From Nageia nagi (Eukaryota; Pinophyta), in the NCBI GenBank assembly GCA_050084985.1, contig JBITNC010000001.1, positions 178,126,001 through 178,190,000 of the forward strand: DNA of 64,000 nucleotides. The letters are read 5' to 3'. Each line of letters opens with the position of its first letter. Position 1 is the first letter of the stretch. Below, in pieces: positions 35,511 to 47,420 of this stretch. Made by a program: the position numbers and the translations under genes. The notes beneath the pieces were generated by a model that was not told the origin of the DNA, made no database searches, and was given only the letters and a program-made list of their open reading frames with translations.

Positions 35511-36000
35511 TGTCCTACTTTCTAACACAAAGTAGACCCCAAATTTCACACCAATATTTTTTTTTTAAATTTATTGACCAAAACCAATAGTTACATGTAT
35601 TTATTTTAAAAATACTCATTTTCTATTCTTAAATATTAAAAATTAAATAATAAATTGTAGATACCTATTTTATAACATGGTTTTATTCATTTAATAATAT
35701 TGATAGTAATTTAATACTATATATTATTAAAATAGTACAATAGTTAATATTTATTGATAATAAATTATCAATAAATAAATAATATTATAACTTCATATAA
35801 TATTATTTAGATATTTTTGAAAGGTAATAAATATCTTAACTTAATATAATTTCCTTTATGACATTTTTTTTACTTAATTTTAACTAATTTCATTACTTGC
35901 AGAAAAATAGACCAACCTAAGTGCATTAGCCAAAGACATAAGTTGGAAATTTCTAGCAAACACTCAAGAGGAAAGGGGTCTAAAATGTAGGGTCATTACA
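35511..36000 (-). repeat. 5' LTR of the LARD element
   Basis: Direct repeat of 32700-33184. On the minus strand it runs from TGTAATGACCC to AGGACA, with proper TG...CA ends. Confidence 0.85.
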
Positions 36001-36007
36001 TATATTT

Positions 36008-38100
36008 TCAAGTTCCCCCACCATTATGGTAAGCTATGTATGTCTTCAAGTTATAGCCATTTACATATCTCATATGAATAAAACCATCTAGTGTCACTAA
36101 GTAGATTGTCCCTTCAACTTTGATACTTTCAATGATAAATGATCCCAGCTAATGAATCTATAGTTTATCTAGATTATGTTTGTAATGACTATGATATGTA
36201 TAAGTACATAATCTTCAATCCAAAAATTTTTATTCTTTATGTGGTGATCATGCCATTATTTTTGAAAATTATTCTCTTGGACCTAATTATACATCCCCAT
36301 TTATCCCTTCTCATTTTATTGGTCTATGGTAAAAGCCTTCATTCTAGTGATGCTTTATTATCTAGCCTAGCTTTTTTGATAATAAGAAGAGACTGTACTT
36401 GTAACTCAATTAGTAATGTGACATCTATTCTATAGGCCAATTCATAGGATGTTTTATTTATAAGGTATTTGTATATGGTTCTATATTCCTATAAAATATT
36501 GAGTAGTGTATCTTTCAAGTGTTTTCATCCTACAATGATAATATTCATCAAGGTATGCTTTAGAATTTTGTTGATAAATTCTAAAACTTCATTTTGTTGA
36601 GGATGGAAATGTAAAATTCTCCCCTGATGGATAAATAATTTAGAAAGGATTTCTTTAATAATGTGATTGATAAAATGGTTTCCTTGATCATTACCTATCT
36701 CTTTATGGAAACCAAACCAAGTAATAACATTTTCTTATATAAATTTAGTTGTTGTTTGAGTGGTGCAATCCTTGGTTTTTGTAGCTTCTATCTATCTCAT
36801 TAGGTATTATACTCTTGTAATTATGTATCTATTGCCAGTTCAACTTGTAAGTGGAAATATAGATTCAATAAATTTAATAACCCATTCCTTTTATGGGAAC
36901 ATTATTATAATTAGTTGTAAGGGTATTTCATGTCCCGTTGAAGGTTTTCCTACTTGCTAACATATGCCATGAATTTTAATGAATGATTGAGTGTCAAAGT
37001 GGAGAGAAGGCTACAAAAGAATGAATTGTATAATATTTTTACTCATTAGTTTCCTATTAAAATATCCTCCTTAAATGCCTTTGTGAGCCTCCTTTAGGAT
37101 ATCTTAGAGTTCAAATTTCAAATTACCCTTCCAATCACTTCATCCATATCTATTTTATAAATTTTTCTTCAAATTATAGTATAAGGTATTACTTTAACTA
37201 ATAGTTTCCTCTTATCTCTCAGTGATGGTCCTTCATGAAATGTACTTGATGTAAGTAATTTAGATATTTGTTGTAAGTTGTAAGAGGTAGGCTCAGTTAA
37301 GAAAAAATGGGCCCCTTGTAGTTCATCATCAATTTTTGAAATCTCACCATTATCTATTCTAAAAAGCATATTCAATATATTATTGAGATTATGAAGTTTG
37401 ATGATAATTTTGAATTGAAATTCTTGTAACAATAGGATACATCAATAAATCCATCCATAGATTACTAGTTTATTAAGTAAATATCTAAAGGTTTCATTGT
37501 CTATAAAAATATGAATGTGATCACGAATAAATAATGGCTAAATTTATTTAATGAAGAAATCATCTCTAATGCTTTTTAGTTGTTGCCATATTTTTGTTAG
37601 CAAAATAAATTGGGTGGTCTATATTTCTATCATTAGGTTGGGCCAATATAGCTTTGATTGCTATTCCACTAGCATCAACATGTATATGGATTTTTTTATC
37701 CAATCAAGAAAGATTAGAATTAGAGATTTGGATAGTTTCAATTTTAAAAATCAAAACTCTTTTGGCATTATGGTAGTAAATAAAATTATTGATTCCCATT
37801 GCTACACCTATTTTTCATTTATCATGCCAATGATGGTGTTGGGCTTCCTAATATATTTTTTGTACAATCTTCATTTTTCAAGTACCATGTTATAAATAGG
37901 TGGGTTTTATACAAAATTGTAAAATTTAGGGTTGAGGTATTCACCTTTGTATTATGGTCCTCATTTGGAAAATATACCTAATTTTAAACATAATTGGTCA
38001 CATTGGTTCAATTTCATAAAAACTTTGATATAATTTATCCACTATACATTGATAACCTTTAGTTTGATATTTTAGGCAACAATAATGCCAATGCTAGTGC
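36008..38100 (-). pseudogene. pol: Ty3/gypsy RNase H-integrase remnant
   Basis: On the minus strand the RNase H reads HVDASGIAIKAILAQP (about 37685 down), then HPIYFANKNMATTK. The end of the RNase H (LLQEFQFKIIIKLHN) and the linker to integrase are open at 37432-37169. The integrase core shows FGFHKEIGNDQGNHFI (about 36720-36670), with the second catalytic Asp, and a weak NEVLEFINK at the Glu site. The C-terminal GPF-like module ends ...VNGYNLKTYIAYHN with a stop at 36010-36008. RT cannot be read clearly above about 37800. The first RNase H keeps its first Asp, unlike elements A and B, so this is a different gypsy lineage. It ends almost exactly where the LARD element begins. Confidence 0.72.
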
Positions 38101-38364
38101 TGGTATCATTTGGGTAAATTTTCTTTTAAAGAAAAGGATTTTATTTAGTTTGATAATTAGTTTCAATAATCATATGAGCATTGTGTGGCATGTAATATAG
38201 AGTTATTTTAAACTTAGTGATACTTGTTGTTATTATAAAATAAAACCTTACAACTTATACATGCATTCAAATAATAATATGATCCAACACTAAGGAATTT
38301 AGTATTAACATATCAAAAAGTTACATAGTCTCATAAGAAAGTCATGAATTATAAGTGCAATACA

Positions 38365-41300
38365 TTAATCCTTCCTCACACTAGCATGGTTAGCAGTACC
38401 ATAGTCACTCCTAAAGGTCCTAGATCTAGACATAGTCCTAGATAAGCTAGGTATCTTCACCTTGGTTTTCTCTTCAAATGCTACAAGATGTAACTATAAA
38501 TGCCCCTTTTCATTCAAAAAATTCTTGATTTTTTTCCATGCTCAAGAACTTTATCCATTATACCAAGTATATCCTTGTTTCCATGAGCTTCTTGTATTTT
38601 TCTTATTGCCTCTTGTGCTTTATCTAAAGTAATTAATGTGGTCTTCAACTATTACAATTATTGTTCTTTCACTATTAATGCATTTTTGAGCTTTGTAATC
38701 ACATCTTATATATTTTTATTTTTTGCCTTCTTTTCCTTCAAATATAATTTTTTTTGATATGTGATACAAAATAAAATATTTGTTAGTATATTTGTATATT
38801 TTGGAACTAACTTGTAAGTATGGGTGAGTTACTTGCTAAGCTCATTCTCAAGTTATTTTTGTGTCTATGTAAGTGGAATGGAAATGGGTGTCTCATTGGT
38901 TTCATCTCCCCATCCATATCCCATAATATCCTCTTATTTTTGTGCCTCCTATTATTAATCTAAAATTTGAACCTTGGTGTCTCCTCTCATCCTTATTATT
39001 CCTCATATCCTACATTATATTCCTTCTCTTTCTCTTCTTTATATCCCTCACTATCACTCTTTGATACCTCTACTAAGTCCTCTAGAGTGTAAATACAAAG
39101 TGTTTCAAGCCTAATATCCATCCACCAAGATATGTAATCTTGTTAAAATGGTGTTATATAATTTGCATTGTCATCCTCCCCATCACTATGACCATCCAAT
39201 CCATCATCTTAACATGCATTCCACTCCTCCTTTCAATTGGGTAAAACTTAATATAGTCTTGAGTCATATGTACCATGTCTCCCTATGTGAAAAACTTGTC
39301 TATAAGCTATTTCAACCACCTATATCCTCCTAAACTCCCTCATAATATTATCTAGTCTATAGGGTCAAACAAAATTCTTCCTAGTATGAAGGTAACATGC
39401 CATTCTCTACCACCCTAGCTAGGAAGAGAGCACACAAGAATACCTTGCTAGCCAAAATTGGAAAACATAAAAAATACCCTTTCTTTGATTGCCTTTCTAT
39501 TATTTATAGATAAAAGGAATGGGAAATTATCACCAACTTTATGATTCCATTCAAAAAGGTGCTTCTACTAATTTGAAATTCAAAAAGATTCTTATACTAC
39601 CTTTAAACCATAACTAAGGTGTCTCTTTCACCACCTTAATCACCTATGCTAAGAGATTCCATTCTAGTAGTTGGAAATTTGGCATGTTTTGTAACCATTT
39701 CTACCATATGAAAATATAAATACTAGTTTCATGCACCTAGACTCCATGCTTGCTGATTAACTTTTCCATTTTTGCTAGCTTTCCCCACACTCTAGCACTT
39801 TGCTCATAATGTTTTATGTCCTCATTTGAAAAAGATAATAATTGACTCATTATGCCATAAAGTTTTCTTTTGGTAGTTTTGCAAGCAACTTGACACCTGC
39901 CTTCTCCTACATAGCCATTATTCCTTTAACTTCTTCTAACTTTTTAGCAATATATTATTTTAATTTATCCTTAAGTAAATCAAAGTCTTGAATTATAAAT
40001 ATATTTTCATCGAATATGAATGGAAAGTCTAGCATGTTTTTATCAAAAGGAGTTACAAATGTCATCCTAACATGCTGATAAATGTTATCAACTATATCTC
40101 TTTCATGTCCTTTTTTTGTCAACAGGAGGTTCATGAAACATAATATTTTATCCACTTCTTGCAAATTCATGTCCATAGTAACCATCTTGTCAAATATGAG
40201 ATCATATATTTTTAATATTTCTTCAATAATTTTGGCCTTTGATCCCCAAGAATGGCCTCTTATATAACAATATCTAGGCTTGCCACTATAGCATCTTGAA
40301 AATTGGGCATAATTATAGGCACATCCTCCATCGACCTCTTGCCTTTATCAACTTCTAATTCCTCCATCTATATCAATTTTTCTTATCCAGTATCCTATTT
40401 TGTTACCTCTTCCAAATGAATTAATGAAGTGGAAGGTTGATCATGTTTAAATTGATATTCCTCTTGCACTAATACACCTCCTTCTATAGCAAAGGATAAT
40501 GGCATGATTACCTAATATTGTGTTACCTATTCAATCAAAGGTTGTTCTTCTTCATCTTTTTTCTTAATCACCAAGTGAATTTGAAATTATTGTAATCCTC
40601 TTGCTACTACAGATGAGTATTCTCCTATATTTAGCTTTTTGGTAACATGTTCCTCCATTATGCCTTGTAATTCAAAATGATACCCTAGGCCAATTGGAAA
40701 AAATTGAGCCCCTCATTTGTAATATGTGCACTATCCTTATATCCATTTCCATAAATTCATTATTGATCTTAATTGTTGAGGGAATAATTCTAGCTTGTTC
40801 CACCATAGTCAAACATATATCCATTTTCATTTCCTGCTCCACTATGGCTTGATTTGGCTAATATGGAATTATGTCTAAAGGGATTTCCTCTTTTACCACT
40901 AAAGCTTGAGAAGTTGTAAGATTTTTATCTTTGGAAGAATCCTATTCAACCTTTTGAGTAATTTGTTGAATAGGCTGATCAAATTGGATAAATATATCAC
41001 TTGAACCCTCATCTAATTTCTTAATGGATTTCTTTTCATGCTCAGTGGGATTCATGTCTACATTTTGGACTCTAGGATAGATCCTATCTATAGTTCCACT
41101 CAATTCCTCCAATTTTGGGAAGATATAGTCGATTAAGAATATTCTTGATTTAATTCTTCTTAAAGGATGATTATTCTCCCAAACTATCATCAAATATTTT
41201 TCATTATTGATAGCATTAATAATCTCATTCTTGAATGCATCTAGTTCATGTGGCACCATGTAAATTTTTAACTTTTTACAAGCTATAACAAAGTTTCCAT

Positions 41301-42730
41301 TAGGTTCATAACCTCTCCATTCTACTTTAGGAAAATAATAAGCATCCATACTATAAATTGTACATAAAAAGACTCAGTACTCTAGTATGTTGAATGGCTA
41401 AGATCATAAGGGTATTACATGAATCCCATATTTAATTAATTCAATTTTATTGAAAACTTTAAATTCTCATAGACCTGCTAGATTGATTCTTCATATAATA
41501 TGGAATCTAGCTAGAACTCTGGGATTAACTTGGGTTGGAGCTTTCCTCCATACATCCTCATAAACATGGACTCCTCTAAAAGTACTACCTCTTTGATAAT
41601 GGTCTCATGTAATAAGTTCAAAAAATGTGAAGAGATTCTAGGAATTATCTTGGTGAATCTACCATATACTAGTTTCAAGAAATGATCACAAAACCAATTG
41701 TAATTACCAACTTATTCATGAATCACAAGAATAAAATACTGAATTTATTCTCCCACTACTCCTACTAGTAATCTAAGGTCTCTTAATACATATTATGTCA
41801 TTTGATCAAGTATTATATGTAAAAATATAGAAGACCCTATAAACTTTAATGGTTTCTTATTTTGAAAGTCCTTTTCACATTGCATTAGTTCCTTATACAT
41901 TCCTTTACATAAAAATTTGCTCAATTATAAACTTCTAGAGGAGAAAATGAAGACCTATATGAAAAATGATAAACATCCCTATGTACTAAGCTATGTGATG
42001 TCATACCCAACAAATAGTTAATATTTATGATGTAATATTAGGCCTAGCTTTTGAATGAACATATGTTTAGAGTAAATGAAATCTTCCCAAAGAAAATCTC
42101 ATCATATTTGAAAAATGTAGCTTGCCTCTAATCACTCATGTACCCAAAACCCATTCTTTATGCAAGAGTGAGATCTAGGTGCTTGCCTTTATTGGATAGA
42201 TGAAAGGTATCTCCTATTTATCTTGGATGCAGGACAAAAACTACTCTATGGTTATCCATTTCGAATATCATCTTTTCTAGGTTGTATCAATGTATCATCC
42301 ATACCATTAAATATGATGAGAAATGTACCCTAGGGAACACTAGCTTCCCTAAATCTAATTTCCATCTATTTCAAAGAGGCTTATATGTTTTTTCATGCTC
42401 CTTGGAACACATGAACATCCTCCTATGATCTCCTTAAGCATATTCCCATGGATCATGGATTTGTTCATATCTATTATCCAAGGGATGATACATCATCTTT
42501 TGTTTTTCACATGGTCATGAATCCCTAATTTTGAAGGCACTAGGTTTTACTCTTTTTCCTCTTAGGATAAAAATATATTCATCTCCAAATATTGACTATG
42601 AATTAACTAACATATCCCTCTCAATCTATGTAATTCCAGCTCCTACCATGTCTATCTTCCTCAACTTTTTACAGTTCCTCTTGAAAACCCTCATTCTAGA
42701 TATTGATTTGAGCTCCTACCATTCTTGCAT
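38365..42730 (-). pseudogene. large unidentified ORF, broken by stops and frame changes
   Basis: From an ATG at 42730 (preceded by an in-frame stop) the minus strand reads as coherent protein for about 1,450 codons to a TAA at 38367-38365. Stops interrupt every 15-40 codons and there are at least three frame changes (near 41900, 41350 and 38480). Readable blocks include DNRYEQIHDPWEYA near 42470, NYNWFCDHFLKLVYGRFTK near 41690, and the open frame 41349-40942 (MDAYYFPKVEWRGYEP...). The tail (KAQEAIRKIQEAHGNKDI, about 38600) looks like a coiled coil and ends RTFRSDYGTANHASVRKD. I do not recognise a family. Codon-like structure with decay at the same kind of sites as the neighbouring elements suggests an accessory ORF of an old retroelement whose other parts lie beyond the window. 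A degenerate host gene is the alternative. Confidence 0.55.
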
Positions 42731-42861
42731 GATTTATTTGAAATTAAAATGAATTTAAATCCTCCTTATGCTATAATGCTCACCAATAACCCTTACACGA
42801 AGAGGAGAGAGCCTATGCATCCAAAAAATCAAGTATGTAGGTAGACTAGGGTTTGTGCGGT
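42731..42861. other. flank upstream of the unidentified ORF
   Basis: Short unassigned sequence ending in the copia B target site (AGGTC at 42862-42866). It continues at 51283 after the copia insertion. Confidence 0.5.
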
Positions 42862-42866
42862 AGGTC

Positions 42867-43296
42867 TGTTAGAATTTGTAATGAAATATTGTGAATATCT
42901 AAACTCCTTGTAAATTCAATTAATCACTCAAAGGATATTTAGCTACCTTAAGGGATTAATTGAATTCTTTATTATGTAAACCTAACCTTACCCTTGGGTT
43001 AAAGGGAGGTTAGGGAGGTGCTCTCATGCTATAAATAGAGGGCCTCTCCTCTTGTAATTACACCAAGATTTTGAGTAAGATTACTCTACTAGTTTGTGTA
43101 GGAGAGAAAGGAATTGTAGTAAGAGGGTGCATAGTTTGAGAATTGAGATCTAGTTGTGGATGTACTCCCAAGGAGGGAGGAACCATATTATATTTTTGTT
43201 ATCTTGTGTGAATGGTGTTATTAGCTTGTAGACGTTGAATGATTGAGTTTTATATAGTCTTGGACCTTGAGGATTAGTGTAGATGTAATTCCTTCA
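42867..43296 (+). repeat. 5' LTR of copia B
   Basis: 430 bases, starting TGTTAGAATTTG and ending TTCCTTCA. It is followed two bases later by the primer-binding site. TATA box at 43030-43037. Confidence 0.93.
43030..43037 (+). promoter_or_regulatory. TATA box in copia B 5' LTR
   Basis: TATAAATA in the context ATGCTATAAATAGAGGG; identical in the 3' LTR (51011-51018). Confidence 0.7.
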
Positions 43297-43298
43297 AT

Positions 43299-43310
43299 TG
43301 GTATCAGAGC
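43299..43310 (+). promoter_or_regulatory. primer-binding site of copia B (initiator-Met tRNA)
   Basis: TGGTATCAGAGC, the standard copia primer site complementary to the 3' end of initiator methionine tRNA, two bases after the LTR. Confidence 0.95.
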
Positions 43311-43612
43311 TTGGTATGAAAGCTCTTCTTCTTGGTGTGAAAGCTTTTCTTTTTGGTGTGGAAGCTACATCTTGGTGATCCTTCTTCAACATCTTGAAGG
43401 CCTTTATTTCTCAACCTACACTCCATTGTTGAGGTAAAATCAAGAGAAGGTATAATTTTTTTTTTAATTATTATTTTTTATTATGATACTAACATAATTA
43501 TTTGAAGATGTGTTAGTATGCTTAAAATGATGCAATTGATTACTAACCCTCTTTTTTTAAGTTGCAATTTTTTATTGATTAGCTTATGGCTATTTTATAA
43601 AAATTGGGGTTA

Positions 43613-43613
43613 G

Positions 43614-43641
<28 letters not shown>
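43613..43641. repeat. (TA)n microsatellite
   Basis: About 14 uninterrupted TA units in the copia B leader. Confidence 0.95.
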
Positions 43642-43644
<3 letters not shown>

Positions 43645-43948
43645 TGCATTTCTTTGTGTTTCAAATAAGTTCTTCTCTTTGGGAAATAAAAAAAATTTGG
43701 TGTATTTTTTTTTCCATATTATAGAGTATTCTTTTCTAAACTACTACTCTAGTTCCTTTTTACTCCTAAAATGTTTACAATATATTCTGAAATATATGTA
43801 TTTATAAAAAAAAGGGGTTTATGAGAGTTCTTTTTGTCATAAAATTTATGATTTTTTGCATATATATATATTTTTTAAAAAATATATTTATCAGCATTTT
43901 TTTTTTAAATTGAAGGGGTCAAGTAACTTTCTTGTTATAAAAAAAAAA

Positions 43949-44075
43949 GGATATGCACAAGACGGATACATTGAAAGGGTCTGCGAATTGTTTGATAGAT
44001 TGCCTTACTAAAATGCAGTCTTATGGACTGTAATGGTTGAAAGATATGCACAAGATGGATACGTTGAAGGGAGAC
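43949..44075 (+). pseudogene. PPR gene fragment 1 inside the copia B leader
   Basis: Reads GYAQDGYIERVCELFDRLPY, a stop, then NAVLWTVMVERYAQDGYVEG. The spacing ELFDxxP...W..M...YAQ is the 35-residue helix-turn-helix pattern of plant PPR proteins, which bind organelle RNA in mitochondria or plastids. Only about 40 residues are present and a TAA interrupts them at the usual Gln/Arg position. It lies on the same strand as the element. A related fragment follows at 44470. Confidence 0.72.
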
Positions 44076-44469
44076 ATTTGTACCCTCTCCTTGCTTCAAC
44101 GAGTCAGGTCAAGGGATCGAATCCCATCCTTTCAATCCCCCCTATTACTATTGACCAAAAGCTGGATGCATAGGTGACATGCCTCCGCTGTTACTACTGC
44201 TATTGCTAGCTCCACTCCTTTGCCACTTGTACATAGGACACCCTATCCTCAACTGATCCATTCCAAAGCTTTTTCATTGCTATGAATGTGTAAACTTCCT
44301 TGTTTATAGAATTTACTGCATATAAGTGTTTAGGATGGTACGAAGAAAATAGCTCTTAAATAAATAACAAATAAATGAAATCCTCCTTCGCTCTTTGCAA
44401 TTGAAATCATATATTAACAAAGATAAGAAATAGATGGCCATACGACCACCTCCACCTCCACGTCCTTCA

Positions 44470-44736
44470 CTCTTTTGCCCTGGTAGACATGTATGCAAAA
44501 TGTGGAAGCGTAGGGAAGGCACACGAATTATTTGATAAGATGCATGATGCAAATAGAGTTTCATGGACTGCAATGATCGCAGGATATGCACAAAAGTGTT
44601 ACCTTGAAAGGGCCTATGAAATTTTTTGACAAAATGCCTCATCAAGATGCAATCTCTTTCAATGCAATGATATTAGGATATGCTCAAAATGGATTTTCTA
44701 AGAAGGACCTAGAGACTTTAAGCAGAAATCTGTAAC
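44470..44736 (+). pseudogene. PPR gene fragment 2 inside the copia B leader
   Basis: Reads [40 protein letters not shown] and YLERAYEIF, then a one-base frameshift in a T run near 44623, and DKMPHQDAISFNAMILGYAQ further on. DMYAKCG, the ELFDKM repeats and VSW.AMI.GYAQ are hallmarks of the PLS class of plant PPR proteins, so about two and a half repeats are present. The product of the parent gene would act in organelle RNA processing or editing. Here it is a fragment without start, targeting peptide or C-terminal domain. Its position between the primer site and gag of a complete element points to capture by the retrotransposon, although insertion of an older pseudogene piece is also possible. 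Confidence 0.85.
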
Positions 44737-45201
44737 CTTTATCAGCATCTTTGCTATGCCTGCTCCCTCCTCCCTCCACTCGCATTGCTTCACCTCCCTT
44801 CTACTTTCATGGACACCTCTTGCCACCCCACACGGCTTAACACTCCTACGCAAGGCCACCTTTCCATTTTTTTTCAAACATAGTTGTTGAGCATTTAATT
44901 TTTTTTACCAACTAAGGAGGGGGTTTGATTTTTTATGTCCTTGTTTAATTACTCCCAAGAAGCAACATATTCTCCTTCTTGGTAAGGGAAGGGTATCCAT
45001 CACTATTTTACCTAAAAGCATTTATTTTTTTTACTTGGAGTGCTTGAGGTAAAAGTAGCATTAAATATGCATGTAGTAGGGGTATGGGTCTTCTTTTTTT
45101 TCCATTTAATTCTTGCAAACTTGGAAAGAAGTGAATATTTTTTAGCTTATTTCTACAATAATGGTAAAAATACTATTTTTTAAAAAGTCAAAATTTGCTT
45201 A

Positions 45202-45202
<1 letters not shown>

Positions 45203-45240
<38 letters not shown>
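45203..45240. repeat. (TA)n microsatellite
   Basis: About 19 TA units in the copia B leader. Confidence 0.95.
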
Positions 45241-45242
<2 letters not shown>

Positions 45243-46484
45243 TTAGAATAATTTTAATATTTTACTCATTGTTGAGTTTTAATTTACTAAGGTGCACATG
45301 CAATTTCTAGATTGTCAATCTCTTAGCATTTGTTTTTTTTTAAAAAAATATACGCATCTTATTTAAAATTTTTTTAAGTAAAACAATAGGGAGAGGAATT
45401 TTTTATTATTTTTACTTAAAATCTTTTTTTTTACAAAGGTAACTTACGAAAATGCATACTTAAAAGATAATTTTTTGCATACAAGTTTTAGGGATAAAAC
45501 TTTAAGTAACAAAGTGGGGAATTTGTATATTTTTTTTTACTTAAAAATTTATCTAGATCTTGCATGCTAAATTTGTAATACATGCCTCTTAATCTTGTTG
45601 AGGAATAAAGCATGCTTAGTACTTAAAATTTTTAAGTTAAATAATGCATTAGATGATGCATGTTTATTACTTAATTTTTTAAAGTTATGATTAATGCTAA
45701 GTAGGTCTTAGCTTTTTTTTAAATTTATTAAAGTGTTGAATGAATTTATGAACTTGAGCAAGTATGCAAAATGTAAAAATGTCCTTTAGGGGTTAGTACA
45801 AAACCCATTGGACTCTTATATTTCAATTCTTGTGGATGATGTATTTTTAATACTTTACTTTTATATTTTTGCATAATTGCTTTATACTTGCAAAATGCAA
45901 ATATTGAAAGTAACCCCTAAAATGAACACATTTGCATGTACTTTTCCACAACATGACTTATTTGGGGAGCCACGAGGTGAGGACAGGGTAGACTGGAGCC
46001 TTTTTAGTCCGAAGAACCAAGTGGTGGTAAATCCATCTTAATTGCCAATAAAACCTTTGTTGGATTGGACATAACTCTATTAGGTGGACAGGCATGTGTG
46101 TAGTGATACCACATGTCCGCATGTTCATTCAGGGATTATCCTGATAACCTACGAGGAAAATTGAAAACCTTAAACAAGATAATTAAAATGGTCAATCCAA
46201 GATATGTAAAATCCTTGAAAAATAGTTGGTACTTCTCCTTGAGAGAGTATATTACTGACCAAGGTGAATTGGTTGAGGACTGGTAGTACTTGGGCTCCAC
46301 TCTGTAGGCATCCAGGTGAAGGCCTAATTCTATACAAGAAAACAACCTCAACTTTATCCTTCTACGGATCTTGATTTATAAGTTTGTACATGTGGGGCAT
46401 GTTTACTTATCAATGTTTGATTTGTATAGATGGTAAATTGTAGAAATTTATTCATTCTTCTTACTTATTTACTTTTGTGTAGCA

Positions 46485-47420
46485 ATGGTTGAAACCTTCA
46501 TACCCAAGCATATACTCGATGGTTCCAACTTTGGCATATGGAAACCTCGTATGAAAGCTGAGTTACAAGCAAGGAAGCTGTGGTAGATAGTTAATGAAGA
46601 CTTGGTCACTCCTACAGATGAGAAGGCTCTTGAAATCTACAACTCAAAGAATGAGTTAGCAACTTCAATGATTTATCATGCAGTTTCAGATGACGTACTT
46701 CTCATGATCTCTTCCTCAACATCAGTAAATGAAGCTTGGGATAGGCTGAAGAAAATTTACCTTGGGTCAAAATTTTCAAGGAGGTTCACTATTTTACAAA
46801 ATTTGTTGCAATATCATCAAGGTGAAGATGAAAGTGCTTCTATTTACTTGAACAAAATCATTGACCTCAGGACATAACTGGTTGGCTGTGGGTGCAACTA
46901 GATCAATGATGAGTTCATGGTCTTCATCATTCTTCAAAGCCTTTCTACAAAGTTCAGTAACTTTGTCACAATTATGAAAACTAGGCTCAATGATGAAGAA
47001 GATGTCATCTCTCTTGATAATCTTTCTAGACTCCTTTTGAAGCATGAGGAAACTTTGAATAAAAAAATGTTGAACTTTTCTCCAAAGGACAATAACATTA
47101 CTCTAGGAGCAACCAAAACTCCTTTCAAGAAGAAGTTCAATCATTATAAATCTAAAGATAACAAATCCTCATCTACCTTCAGGAAGCATGAGAAAAAGGG
47201 CAACAATAATGGCAACTTCAAGCAAAGGAATGACAAAGCTGGATCAAGCAATCCAACACCTAAGGAAAAGTTTGATGAAAATTGTAACTTTTGTGGCATC
47301 CTTGGGTATAAAGAGAATGACTACCACAAAAAGAAATTTGCTGAAAAAGGCAAGGGAAATGCAAATGTGAAAAATTTTAATCATAAAAAGAAGAACAAGC
47401 ATGCTGCTACTGTTGCCTAC
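46485..47420 (+). pseudogene. gag: gag of copia B
   Basis: ATG at 46485 opens MVETFIPKHILDGSNFGIWK, the usual N-terminus of plant copia gag with the G(S/N)NF.W core. It continues with AWDRLKKIYLGSKF and the UBN2-type capsid region. The frame is kept throughout but has stops at 46584 (TAG), 46875 (TAA) and 46899 (TAG), all one C-to-T step from a Gln codon. The zinc knuckle (about 47284-47327) reads CNFCGILGYKENDY: the His and the last Cys of CCHC are both Tyr, so zinc binding is lost. A lysine- and asparagine-rich linker follows. Confidence 0.88.

Larger units (their letters stand above)
32700..36000 (-). mobile_element. non-coding LTR retrotransposon (LARD type), minus strand
   Basis: Two direct repeats of about 490 bases (32700-33184 and 35511-36000) flank 2.3 kb of non-coding DNA. 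A primer-binding site next to the right repeat and a purine tract next to the left one both read on the minus strand, which fixes the orientation: 5' LTR on the right. The flanks are TA-rich (ATATA left, TATAT right), compatible with a target duplication in the microsatellite but not diagnostic. With no gag or pol it must depend on proteins of another element. Confidence 0.85.
43311..46484 (+). other. long leader of copia B
   Basis: 3.2 kb between the primer site and the gag ATG, far longer than a usual copia leader. It begins with three copies of a (C/T)TTGGTGTGAAAGCT phrase. It contains two TA microsatellites, two PPR-gene fragments (listed) and C-rich stretches (44090-44230, 44750-44870). 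The final part (45960-46480) has higher complexity and may be the original leader. No intact ORF. Confidence 0.75.

Noticed and set aside
43299-43310. Host initiator-Met tRNA gene
   Set aside because: Only the 12-base primer-binding complement is present, not a tRNA gene.
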